A stretch of 15,062 nt of DNA from an uncultured Eubacteriales bacterium (GCA_902497185.1 CABVEG010000010.1:1-15062); one strand, 5' to 3'. Positions 7,003 through 14,117 are shown, numbered from the stretch's first letter. Translations and numbers: made by a program. The notes: generated by a model not told the origin, from the letters alone.

Positions 7003-8691
7003 ATGATAAAATGTTATAAATGTGGGGCCGAGCATACCGATGATGCAAAATTCTGTAACAAATGCGGTGTGAGTTTTGAGCCTGAGCTTAAATATTACTG
7101 TCCTTATTGTGATAATGAAATAAGCAACAAGGATGCAAAATTCTGTAACAAATGCGGTAAGGCGTTTGATGATCAAAATATGCTGATTGCAGATTATGAT
7201 GACCATGCAAAATATGTGTGCAGTCAGTGTGGAGTTCTGCTTAAAAGCAAGAGAATAAAGTTCTGTAAAAACTGTGGCACAGCTTTTAATGATGAAAACA
7301 AACCATTAAAATGGGATGATAACCATCCTCTATACAGACTTTGTACTCACTGTGGACAAGAGCATAAACTTACAGGGTATCCCATCAAGTGCGGAAGGTG
7401 CGGCCATGATCTGGATCTAAAACCAAGAACAGAGCCTAAGCTTACTAAAAAAGAGCAGGAAGTAGTTGATAAAATAGCTGCTGAGGAAAAGCAAAGAAAA
7501 ATAGAAGAGGCTAAGAAAGAGGCTGAGGAAAAAGCAAGGCTTGAAGCTGAGGCTAAGGAAGCCGAAGAAAAAAGGCGGCTTGAACGTGAAGAAAGACAAA
7601 AGAAAATAAAAAAAATAATTAAAATATTTGTTATTGTAATGGCTTCACTTGCCCTTTTATTTGCAGCAGGTGTATTTATATGGCACAGCTTTGATGATAA
7701 AAATATTGCTAAGGCAGAGGCATCAATGGCAGAGGGCGATTATAACAGCGCAATTAAATATTACAGCTATATTATGCCACTAAGCAAGGCAAAAAATGAA
7801 TGTGACAGCAAAATTGAGAAAATAAATAAGGCTGCTCAAAAATATGAAGAGGCAGAGGATGCCTATGAAAAAAATGAATATCTTAAGGCTGCCCAGCTTT
7901 CTAAGGAGGCTATAAGAGAGTATCAGGATTTTAAAGTAGCTGATGATTTGTTTGATAAGTCTATGGAGAATTTAGGTGAATACTTAAAGAAGCTGTATGA
8001 CGAAAAGAAATATCAGGAGGTATATGATACTGTCAATGTAATATATGAGCCTTACAGAACAGAGCTGATAAATACTGTGTATAACTCCCTTGTAAATATG
8101 ATTAATGAAAATTGCAATACCGCTCAGAAGTATTATGACGCAGGCAATATGGATGAGGCTATTAAGTATGCCACTGCTGCTCGTGCAATAGTCCCAAATG
8201 ATAAATGGGCAGAGTCAATTATCTCACAGGCTAATCTATACAAGAATTATATAACTAACCTTAATAATGCGTCTGCTGCCTATAACCGTGGGGAATGGAG
8301 TACTGCCAAAGATTATTATGAAATGGTGCCTAATAATGAGATAGGGAAAAAAGCCTTGGCAAATTATCCTACATTTGTAAGAAAAATTGAAGAAGATATT
8401 CAATACATACTTAACCCTGTAGATATAAGCAATAAGTATGCTTTGGGTCATTATTCAACATGGCATGACAATGATAGGGTAGATATGTCATATACCCTTA
8501 CAAACAAAACCAACAGGGGTGTAAATGTAAGAATTCTGCTTGATTATAATGATAGAAAGACAGAATATACAAACTATTACCTTTCACCAAAGGAAACTGT
8601 AAATCTCTCGTATACAATGTATGATGTATATGTATATCCAAATTCAGATTGGACATACAGAATAGTTATTAATAATACTGATTATGAATAA
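7003..8691 (+). CDS. Four-zinc-ribbon membrane protein with coiled coil and TPR-like outer region
   Basis: The largest operon member, 562 residues. Four tandem zinc ribbons lie in the cytoplasm: C4/C7/C18/C21, C33/C36/C48/C51, C73/C76/C88/C91 and C114/C117/C130/C133. A charged Lys/Glu/Ala-rich coiled coil (about 145-205), one membrane helix (about 206-228, preceded by KKIKKIIK, so N-terminus inside) and a long outer part follow. That part starts with helical TPR-like repeats (about 233-465, with AEGDYNSAIKYYSYI and AGNMDEAIKYATAAR) and ends in a beta-rich domain (about 472-562). The plan of zinc ribbon, membrane helix and outer domain resembles Staphylococcus TcaA and Bacillus YvbJ; the likeness is in architecture, not shown homology. 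GAGGAG lies 6 bases before the ATG, 13 bases after the previous stop. A scaffold or sensor role is inferred. Confidence 0.88.
   Translation: MIKCYKCGAEHTDDAKFCNKCGVSFEPELKYYCPYCDNEISNKDAKFCNKCGKAFDDQNMLIADYDDHAKYVCSQCGVLLKSKRIKFCKNCGTAFNDENKPLKWDDNHPLYRLCTHCGQEHKLTGYPIKCGRCGHDLDLKPRTEPKLTKKEQEVVDKIAAEEKQRKIEEAKKEAEEKARLEAEAKEAEEKRRLEREERQKKIKKIIKIFVIVMASLALLFAAGVFIWHSFDDKNIAKAEASMAEGDYNSAIKYYSYIMPLSKAKNECDSKIEKINKAAQKYEEAEDAYEKNEYLKAAQLSKEAIREYQDFKVADDLFDKSMENLGEYLKKLYDEKKYQEVYDTVNVIYEPYRTELINTVYNSLVNMINENCNTAQKYYDAGNMDEAIKYATAARAIVPNDKWAESIISQANLYKNYITNLNNASAAYNRGEWSTAKDYYEMVPNNEIGKKALANYPTFVRKIEEDIQYILNPVDISNKYALGHYSTWHDNDRVDMSYTLTNKTNRGVNVRILLDYNDRKTEYTNYYLSPKETVNLSYTMYDVYVYPNSDWTYRIVINNTDYE
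7042..7158 (+). repeat. Two identical 27-bp direct repeats in zinc ribbons 1 and 2
   Basis: Positions 7042-7068 and 7132-7158 are identical base for base and encode DAKFCNKCG, the second knuckle of ribbons 1 and 2. Their starts are 90 bases (30 codons) apart, so the repeat keeps the frame. This points to a recent ribbon duplication or gene conversion. Confidence 0.9.
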
Positions 8692-8705
8692 AAGGAAGTG
8701 ACTAT

Positions 8706-9398
8706 ATGAAACAATGCAGTAACTGTGGGCTTAATTTTGATGATGATATGATCTTTTGCGCAAACTGTGGAAGTCAGTTAAGCAATGCACAGCAAAACGA
8801 AAGCGATACACAGAACGGTGTAGCAGATATGGAAGTTGAGCAACAAAATTATGTGCCACAGCCTAATGTTAAAAAGAAAACATCATCAAAGATTGTAATA
8901 GCAATAATAATAGCTGTATTTGTTATTGGCGCTGTGGGCGGAGGCAGCTTATTTGCCTATGATAAATATCAGGATAAGTTAGAAGCAGAATATGATGCTA
9001 ATGTTGAGAAAGCTATGTTTCTAATGAATAAAGCTGTTCAAAATGCTATCTATACAAGTAATTGGGATTACGATAATGAGGGTTTTACTGACAAAGAGGA
9101 AGTATACAGTGATATTGAACTTGTTGATGAATATTATAAGGCAATAAACAATCCTCCTAAAAGATGTAGAGATAAACTTGTTTATACTAGTCAAATGTAT
9201 GATAGCTACAAGAAATTGATCAGTATTTTGTATGATGAAGGAATTACTCTAAGTGGGGATTCAATTGAATCTTTGGTTAATGATATGATGGATTATAGTG
9301 ACGAGCTTAAAGAAGAAGCTAATAAATATTTAGAGGCAAGTAAGGCTATACATGATACAAATACTGATGACTCTGAAAAAACAACAAAGGAGAAGTGA
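8706..9398 (+). CDS. Zinc-ribbon, single-pass membrane protein with helical outer domain
   Basis: A 230-residue protein. The zinc ribbon is at 4-21 (C4, C7, C18, C21), followed by a polar Gln/Asn-rich linker, KKKTSSK just before one membrane helix (about 62-85), and an outer region (about 86-230) predicted mostly helical and acidic, ending in SEKTTKEK. The positive charges before the helix place the zinc ribbon inside and the C-terminal domain outside. GGAAGTG precedes the ATG, 14 bases after the previous stop codon. The next gene's zinc ribbon starts almost identically (CSNCGxN), which suggests duplication within the operon. The outer domain is not recognised. Confidence 0.85.
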   Translation: MKQCSNCGLNFDDDMIFCANCGSQLSNAQQNESDTQNGVADMEVEQQNYVPQPNVKKKTSSKIVIAIIIAVFVIGAVGGGSLFAYDKYQDKLEAEYDANVEKAMFLMNKAVQNAIYTSNWDYDNEGFTDKEEVYSDIELVDEYYKAINNPPKRCRDKLVYTSQMYDSYKKLISILYDEGITLSGDSIESLVNDMMDYSDELKEEANKYLEASKAIHDTNTDDSEKTTKEK

Positions 9399-9402
9399 TA
9401 TT

Positions 9403-9858
9403 ATGAACCAATGCAGTAACTGTGGCTTTAATGTTAATGACAATGTAACCATTTGTCCTAACTGCGGCAGTCAGATTATGCCAGTCCGAAATGTATCCAA
9501 TAATGGTGTACCATATACTTCTGTTTATGCCCCTCAGCCGGGTCAAGATAATACATGGCTTAAGATGTTAATAATAATAGCAGTTGTTGTTGTGGTGATA
9601 ATATGTGGCGGTTTTGGATTAAGATGTATGTCATTGCAGAAAGAGGCAAAAGAATACCTTCATGAGGGGGTGCATGTGCCTTCAAATGAATCACTTTATT
9701 ATAATCATGAAAAAAGCTCTGGGGCTGCCGCTACTTATTTTAATAGCAATACACAGGATGTTTATGACACATACATTGATTATATCAAAGGGGATATATG
9801 GCTTGAGGTTAGAGTTGTTATCGATGGTTCCTACCATTATTATTGGGTAGTACGATAA
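9403..9858 (+). CDS. Zinc-ribbon, single-pass membrane protein with short outer domain
   Basis: A 151-residue protein. It has a zinc ribbon (C4, C7, C18, C21; MNQCSNCGFN), a Pro/Asn linker (VPYTSVYAPQPGQDN), one membrane helix (about 53-73) and an outer domain of about 75 residues ending WLEVRVVIDGSYHYYWVVR, which looks like beta strands. The ATG at 9403 is chosen because AGGAGA is about 9 bases upstream and the zinc ribbon starts there. The frame could extend back to 9352 but that would overlap the previous gene without a ribosome binding site. It starts 4 bases after the previous stop codon, so translation is probably coupled. The function is unknown. Confidence 0.83.
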   Translation: MNQCSNCGFNVNDNVTICPNCGSQIMPVRNVSNNGVPYTSVYAPQPGQDNTWLKMLIIIAVVVVVIICGGFGLRCMSLQKEAKEYLHEGVHVPSNESLYYNHEKSSGAAATYFNSNTQDVYDTYIDYIKGDIWLEVRVVIDGSYHYYWVVR

Positions 9859-9880
9859 ATATAACAGGGAGGATAATAAT

Positions 9881-10462
9881 ATGTTTTGTACAAAATGTGG
9901 TAAAGAAGTGAATAATGGTTCAATTACTTGCCCCTACTGCGGAAATAATTTGGCAGGTTTAGCACAACAGCTTAACGTTGACAATCAGACAGTCGATACT
10001 ACTAATATGACAGGCTCTGCACAAAATAATACATTTGCGCCTAATAATTCAGGGGTAGGTTATGTTCAGAAAAATACTGCCTATGCTGCACCTGCTGCAA
10101 GTGGGACAAATATGATGTGGTTTATACTGTTGTGTATAGCGGTTAATGTAATTGAAATAATATGGGAAATAGTATTATCCAATACTTCTTTGCGTGCTAA
10201 CTTAGTGTATTATGTGTTTTATTTATTGAAGATTGTATCATTTGGATTTGTGCTGGCTTTGAGTGGAATTGTAAAGTCTGACAAATCAACAAGGTTTATT
10301 GGCTTTATGATAAGCTTGGCAGTTGTTCTGGAAAGAATAATAATTATTAGAAGCTTTGGATTTTATGAAGATTATATATTACATAACTTTTTTGGCTATT
10401 CTTATATAATTTTATGTAGTTTCTTTTTAGCTTTGCTAATATTTAAAAAAGATGATAAATAA
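9881..10462 (+). CDS. Zinc-ribbon protein with four-helix membrane domain
   Basis: A 193-residue protein. After the zinc ribbon (C3, C6, C17, C20; MFCTKCGKEV...CPYCG) comes a polar linker rich in Asn, Gln and Thr (about 25-76), then four hydrophobic segments (about 78-100, 107-131, 138-158 and 172-188) with very short loops and a Lys/Asp end (KKDDK). No transport or enzyme motif is visible. Unlike the two genes before it, it has no sizeable outer domain, so it could be a membrane partner for the others. GGGAGG precedes the ATG. The spacing of 22 bases from the previous stop codon fits one operon. Confidence 0.83.
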   Translation: MFCTKCGKEVNNGSITCPYCGNNLAGLAQQLNVDNQTVDTTNMTGSAQNNTFAPNNSGVGYVQKNTAYAAPAASGTNMMWFILLCIAVNVIEIIWEIVLSNTSLRANLVYYVFYLLKIVSFGFVLALSGIVKSDKSTRFIGFMISLAVVLERIIIIRSFGFYEDYILHNFFGYSYIILCSFFLALLIFKKDDK

Positions 10463-10481
10463 AAAATGAGAGGTATTAATT

Positions 10482-11108
10482 ATGTTTTGTGGAAATTGCG
10501 GAAAAGAGCTCCCGGACGGTTCTGTGTTCTGTTTATATTGCGGAACTCAGCTTGGAAATACAAATAACAACGTAAATGTTGATCAGAATCAGAATAATCA
10601 ACAGTATGCTCCAAACGGACAGCCCGTTATGTCAAACGGACAGCCCGTTATGCCAAGTGGACAGCCTGCTATGCCAAACGGACAGCCTGTTATGCCAAAC
10701 GGACAGCAGTATACTCCTAATTTTCAGCCTATAAATATAGCCCCTATGCCGGGTGTTGACCCTAACAGTGAATATGAGGTCTATAAGGGCGAAGTAAGGC
10801 TTGTTAAAGGTGGTATGAAGAATATAGATGGCAGAATGGAGGTTACTAATAAAAACTTAAGGCTTTACGGAAGAAGTACCTGGGATATGGCTTGGCGTGG
10901 TGTTTTTGCTTTGCTTAGACCTCCGCTTCAGCTTGAAATAAGTGTTGATGATATTGTTTCTGTGACAAGAGGCGCTGATTATATACTACAGAAAACCTTT
11001 ATTATTACAACAAAGGACAATGTTGCTTATAGATTTGGTGATTTAAAGGTTGATTATTGGATACAGCTTATTCAGAGTTTGCTGTATGCAAGAGATAATA
11101 AACAATAA
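10482..11108 (+). CDS. Zinc-ribbon protein with repeat linker and PH/GRAM-like domain
   Basis: A 208-residue protein with no membrane helix. The zinc ribbon (C3, C6, C17, C20; MFCGNCGKELPDGSVFCLYC) is followed by an Asn/Gln linker containing the seven-residue repeat NGQPVMP in about four copies (45-73), then a globular domain (about 96-203) with EYEVYKGEVRLVKGG, GRMEVTNKNLRLYG and a closing helix (DYWIQLIQSLL). This pattern of a strand pair, TNKNLRLYG and an ending helix is that of bacterial PH or GRAM-like domains, which bind lipid or protein. That call is by eye. It could be a peripheral, membrane-recruited member of the system. AGAGGT precedes the ATG; 19 bases separate it from the previous stop codon. 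Confidence 0.82.
   Translation: MFCGNCGKELPDGSVFCLYCGTQLGNTNNNVNVDQNQNNQQYAPNGQPVMSNGQPVMPSGQPAMPNGQPVMPNGQQYTPNFQPINIAPMPGVDPNSEYEVYKGEVRLVKGGMKNIDGRMEVTNKNLRLYGRSTWDMAWRGVFALLRPPLQLEISVDDIVSVTRGADYILQKTFIITTKDNVAYRFGDLKVDYWIQLIQSLLYARDNKQ
10611..10694 (+). repeat. Four tandem 21-bp coding repeats (PNGQPVM)
   Basis: Units start at 10611, 10632, 10653 and 10674, each close to CCAAACGGACAGCCCGTTAT plus G, with a partial fifth unit at 10695. They keep the reading frame and encode the linker between zinc ribbon and PH/GRAM-like domain. Confidence 0.9.
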
Positions 11109-11128
11109 ATGAAGGAGGTGATTATTTT

Positions 11129-11323
11129 ATGGACCTTATATTGTATGTTTTAGCTATTGTGTTTTATGTTATGGCAAGAAAGTATAAAGACCCTGCAGGC
11201 AATTATTATCCTACAGGAACTAGGTATAAAAAAGCAGCATTAGTTTGTCTTATAATAGGTATTGTACTTACTGTTATAGGCTTTGTAATTGGTTTTGTGT
11301 ATGGGTTTATGGGTGCCTTGTAA
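11129..11323 (+). CDS. Small two-helix membrane protein, last gene of the operon
   Basis: A 64-residue protein with no zinc ribbon. A first hydrophobic helix (about 2-15), a polar loop (ARKYKDPAGNYYPTGTRYKK) and a second longer helix (about 36-61) with glycines every few residues (GIVLTVIGFVIGFVYGF) suggest a hairpin in the membrane that packs against other helices. The ribosome binding site is exceptionally strong: AAGGAGGTGAT at 11112-11122, complementary to the 3' end of 16S rRNA over its full length, so high expression is likely. It starts 20 bases after the previous stop codon and a terminator follows. A small subunit of a membrane complex is a guess. Confidence 0.8.
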   Translation: MDLILYVLAIVFYVMARKYKDPAGNYYPTGTRYKKAALVCLIIGIVLTVIGFVIGFVYGFMGAL

Positions 11324-11367
11324 ATTTAATGTATTGTTTCAGCAATATAAATAATTTAATTATTTTT

Positions 11368-11396
11368 GACCTGCATGGTGTGTGCAGGTTATTTTT
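11368..11396 (+). terminator. Terminator of the zinc-ribbon operon
   Basis: A 7-bp stem (ACCTGCA with TGCAGGT) plus a flanking G-T pair, a 7-base loop (TGGTGTG) and an ATTTTTAT tract lie 44 bases after the last operon stop codon. The stem is shorter than those of the other terminators but the placement fits. Confidence 0.75.
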
Positions 11397-11397
11397 A

Positions 11398-11406
11398 TGT
11401 TATAAT
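11398..11406 (+). promoter_or_regulatory. Possible extended -10 promoter upstream of the efflux cassette
   Basis: TGTTATAAT matches the extended -10 consensus TGnTATAAT, with no good -35 box. It lies just after the operon terminator, and a start near 11413 would create a leader of about 290 bases before the MATE gene, containing a possible 20-codon frame. Confidence 0.45.
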
Positions 11407-11445
11407 TAAAGTAAAAATTTTCTGCCACGGCAGGAGGTGCTTTAG

Positions 11446-11508
11446 GTGAAGCTCTGCATTGCTTTATCAGGGATAGTTAATAGACATTGCAAAATTCTGT
11501 GTAAGTAA
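11446..11508 (+). other. Possible 20-codon leader peptide in the 375-base gap before the MATE gene
   Basis: The gap 11324-11698 has no large gene. A GTG at 11446, 9 bases after AGGAGG (11432-11437), opens a 20-codon frame (MKLCIALSGIVNRHCKILCK) ending in TAA at 11506-11508. Just after the stop codon, CTGCTGCC (11510-11517) could pair with GGCAGGAG (11429-11436) with one mismatch, hiding the ribosome binding site. The frame may be a regulatory leader peptide, a decayed gene or chance. The rest of the gap (about 11520-11630) shows nothing I can name. Confidence 0.3.
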
Positions 11509-11633
11509 GCTGCTGCCTGTTTTACGGATAGAAAAAGAATATGTAACTTTTGCAAATGCTCATGTGTGGTAAAGTAATACAAAAAAAATTATAGATAGAA
11601 GCTCGCTATTCAGAAATTATGTTTCTTTTGCTA

Positions 11634-11664
11634 TTGACTCTACAATAAATGTAGACTTTATAAT
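11634..11664 (+). promoter_or_regulatory. MerR-type promoter with 19-bp spacer and central dyad
   Basis: TTGACT (11634-11639) and TATAAT (11659-11664) are separated by 19 bases, two more than optimal. Inside the spacer is the dyad TCTACA-ATAAA-TGTAGA (11639-11655). MerR-family activators bind such dyads and twist the over-long spacer to align the two boxes. The MerR-family gene at 13062 is in the same operon, so it is the obvious regulator, induced by the drug or ligand bound to its C-terminal domain. Confidence 0.88.
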
Positions 11665-11698
11665 ACATAGAGAAAAATACAAATGCGAGGTATAAGTT

Positions 11699-13036
11699 AT
11701 GGAAAAGAATTTAACAACAGACGGTGTGCTAAAAACAATTCTTTATTTTTCACTGCCATATTTACTTTCATACTTTTTGCAAACACTATATGGTATGGCG
11801 GATTTATTCATTATCGGACAATTTAACAGTGTAGACAGTATAACGGCTGTTTCTATCGGTAGCCAGGTTATGCATATGCTGACTGTTATGATTATAGGGC
11901 TGGCAATGGGCGCAACTATTATGATTGGGCGTGGGATAGGTGCCGAGAAACGGGAACAGGTTTCTCTTGTGATAGGAAATACTATTACTTTGTTTATGGT
12001 ACTGTCTATTATTTTGATGATCGGATTGCTTTTTACAGTAAGACAAATCGTTAATATTATGTCTACTCCTGCCGAGGCAGTATCGGGAACGGTTTTTTAT
12101 CTTACGATTTGCTTTATTGGAATACCCTTTATTACAGCTTATAATATTATTAGTTCTATTTTTCGAGGTATGGGCGATTCCAAAAGTCCTATGTATTTTA
12201 TTGCAGTTGCTTGTGCTGCAAATATTGCACTTGATTATTTGTTTATCGGCGGAATGGGACTGGGTGCAGTGGGAGCTGCATTGGGAACAACACTGTCTCA
12301 GACTATTAGCGTGATTGTATCGTTAATAGTAATTTTAAAGAGGAAAACAGGAATAACACTCTCAAAAAGGGATTTTAAACCACAGCGTGGAACTATGCCA
12401 CGGTTACTAAAAATAGGGATTCCCGTTGCTTTACAAGACGGCTTTATCCAGATTTCATTCATTATCATTACCATTTTTGCAAATAAGCGAGGGTTGAATG
12501 ATGCGGCAGCTGTTGGAATTGTAGAAAAGATTATTGGAATCCTGTTTCTTGTACCCTCCTCTATGCTTCAGACTGTGTCTGCACTTTCCGCACAAAATAT
12601 TGGAGCATGTAAATATGATCGTGCTCGTTTAACTTTGCGTTATGCGTATATTATGTCCGTAACATGGGGGATTGTCGTTTGTTTGATTATGCAGTTTCAT
12701 GCTGAGACGTTTGTCAGATTATTTTCTAAAGACAGTGAAGCTGTTGTCATTTTAGGAAGTCAATATATGCGAGGGTATGTGTGGGACTGTATTCTTGCCG
12801 GAATACATTTTTGTTTCAGTGGCTATTTCTGTGCTTACGGATTGTCATTAATTTCATTCCTTCACAATTCCCTTTCTATCCTTTGTATCCGTATACCGCT
12901 GTCTTACTTTGCATCTAAGTATTTCACGGATACTCTTTTTCCAATGGGACTTGCTTCTCCTGCAGGATCGGCATTTTCTGTTGTAATTTGTATTGGTGTA
13001 TTTATCTGGTTAAATAAAAAGAACCGAAATGTTTAA
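11699..13036 (+). CDS. MATE-family multidrug efflux transporter
   Basis: A polytopic inner-membrane exporter of 445 residues, the normal length for the MATE family, which expels cationic drugs, dyes or metabolites in exchange for Na+ or H+. About 12 membrane helices are seen. Family features include the first-helix region LYFSLPYLLSYFLQTLYGMA with DLFIIGQF, the IIGLAMGATIMIGRGIGAEK region, SSIFRGMGDSKSPM, and GLGAVGAALGTTLSQTISV in the middle. The second half repeats the fold. GCGAGG is 8 bases before the ATG. It is likely controlled with the downstream MerR gene from the 19-bp-spacer promoter. Arginine is mostly encoded by CGN, whereas the flanking genes use mainly AGA/AGG, which suggests acquisition. 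Substrate cannot be told. Confidence 0.93.
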   Translation: MEKNLTTDGVLKTILYFSLPYLLSYFLQTLYGMADLFIIGQFNSVDSITAVSIGSQVMHMLTVMIIGLAMGATIMIGRGIGAEKREQVSLVIGNTITLFMVLSIILMIGLLFTVRQIVNIMSTPAEAVSGTVFYLTICFIGIPFITAYNIISSIFRGMGDSKSPMYFIAVACAANIALDYLFIGGMGLGAVGAALGTTLSQTISVIVSLIVILKRKTGITLSKRDFKPQRGTMPRLLKIGIPVALQDGFIQISFIIITIFANKRGLNDAAAVGIVEKIIGILFLVPSSMLQTVSALSAQNIGACKYDRARLTLRYAYIMSVTWGIVVCLIMQFHAETFVRLFSKDSEAVVILGSQYMRGYVWDCILAGIHFCFSGYFCAYGLSLISFLHNSLSILCIRIPLSYFASKYFTDTLFPMGLASPAGSAFSVVICIGVFIWLNKKNRNV

Positions 13037-13061
13037 CAGAAAATAAAAGGAGTGTTGCAAT

Positions 13062-13889
13062 ATGGAAAAGAGCGAGTTATTTCAAATTGGTGATGTGGCA
13101 AAGATGTTTCATTTAAGCGTTGGTTCTTTGCGCCATTATGAAAAGGCAGGATTACTTCAACCGGAATATATTGACAAGGAAACCGGCTATCGTTATTACA
13201 GTACCCGTCAATTTGAATGTCTGAACACTATTCGCTATCTTCGTGTATTGGATATGCCGCTTTCACAAATTGCGGATTTTATGAAAAACAGGGATATTGA
13301 TAAAATGCGTGAAATGCTTCGTCAGCAAAGAGAGACGGTTATCCGCAAGCAAAAAAATTTACAGATTATCGAGAGGAAGATTGATAACCGTTTGCGTCAA
13401 CTGGAGTATGCACTTTCGTCAGAATTCAATGTTGTTAATTTGATTAAGACAGAAGCACGCCGAATTGCATGGATTCGCAATAATCTTTGCATAAATTCCT
13501 ATCTTGATTTAGAAACATCTATCCGACAGCTTGAAGAACAGCAGCAAGATGCTGTTGTATTTCTGGGAAAAGTAGGTGTTGGTATTACCAAAGAAAATTT
13601 ACTGCAAAAACAATATGGAAGTTATGATATGGTATTTCTGATTTTGGATGAAGAAGATTCTTATAAGGGAACCGTTGCAGAATTGCCAAATGAAACTTGC
13701 GTATCAATTCGATTCTGCGGTAGCCATAATGAGGCTCCGATATATTATCAAAAACTTGATGATTTTATTGCAAAGCATAAGCTAACAATAACAGGTTTTT
13801 CAAGGGAAATTACTATGATTGATTATGGTATTACGAATGATACAAGCCGATTTGTCACAGAAATACAGATACCTATTACAACCGAATAA
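13062..13889 (+). CDS. MerR-family regulator with GyrI/BmrR-like effector domain
   Basis: A 275-residue transcriptional activator. The winged helix-turn-helix of the MerR family spans about 7-75 (FQIGDVAKMFHLSVGSLRHY, then YYSTRQFECLNTIRYLRVLD and MPLSQIADFM). A long dimerisation helix (about 80-118) and a C-terminal ligand-binding domain (about 120-275) resembling BmrR/GyrI follow, with REITMIDYG near the end where such proteins carry an acidic drug-contacting residue. It most likely senses the compound exported by the MATE protein and activates the operon promoter (11634-11664). AAAAGGAG lies about 9 bases upstream of the ATG, 25 bases after the MATE stop codon. It shares the CGN-rich arginine codons of the MATE gene, so the two travel together. 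Confidence 0.92.
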   Translation: MEKSELFQIGDVAKMFHLSVGSLRHYEKAGLLQPEYIDKETGYRYYSTRQFECLNTIRYLRVLDMPLSQIADFMKNRDIDKMREMLRQQRETVIRKQKNLQIIERKIDNRLRQLEYALSSEFNVVNLIKTEARRIAWIRNNLCINSYLDLETSIRQLEEQQQDAVVFLGKVGVGITKENLLQKQYGSYDMVFLILDEEDSYKGTVAELPNETCVSIRFCGSHNEAPIYYQKLDDFIAKHKLTITGFSREITMIDYGITNDTSRFVTEIQIPITTE

Positions 13890-13926
13890 AATACTGTTTT
13901 ACGATAAATAACAAAACAAGACGAGC

Positions 13927-13961
13927 CAGCGAGCGGCAGACTGAACGGGCTGCGCTTGCTG
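13927..13961. terminator. GC-rich imperfect hairpin after the MerR gene
   Basis: CAGCGAGCGGCAG (13927-13939) pairs with CTGCGCTTGCTG (13950-13961) through 12 pairs with one G-T and one bulge, around a 10-base loop. A second small stem (TTGGCTG with CAGCCAA, 13980-13997) follows. Neither is directly followed by a good T-tract; the only T-run, TGTTTTGG, is at 13975-13982. This may be a weak or decayed terminator, or a trace of the border of a transferred segment. It is the most G+C-rich patch of the window. Confidence 0.4.
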
Positions 13962-14117
13962 TTGACAGTATTGTCTGTTTTGGCTGTTGGCAGCCAATAA
14001 ATGACAGATAACCAATTATAGTTTTTTTTGAAGAGAGATAAGGAAATTTTTATAAAGCATCTGTAATGTGTTTGTGAAATTTTCTTAAATAAAGTAAATG
14101 TATTAAAGGAGCGCTAA

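Noticed and set aside
14072..14100. Promoter for the phosphatase gene (TTGTGA, 17 bases, TAAATG)
   Set aside because: Both boxes match consensus poorly in an AT-rich stretch; too weak to list.
13890..14117. Insertion-sequence end or attachment site after the MerR gene
   Set aside because: A G+C-rich hairpin is present, but there is no transposase or integrase and no matching repeat found at the other side of the cassette.
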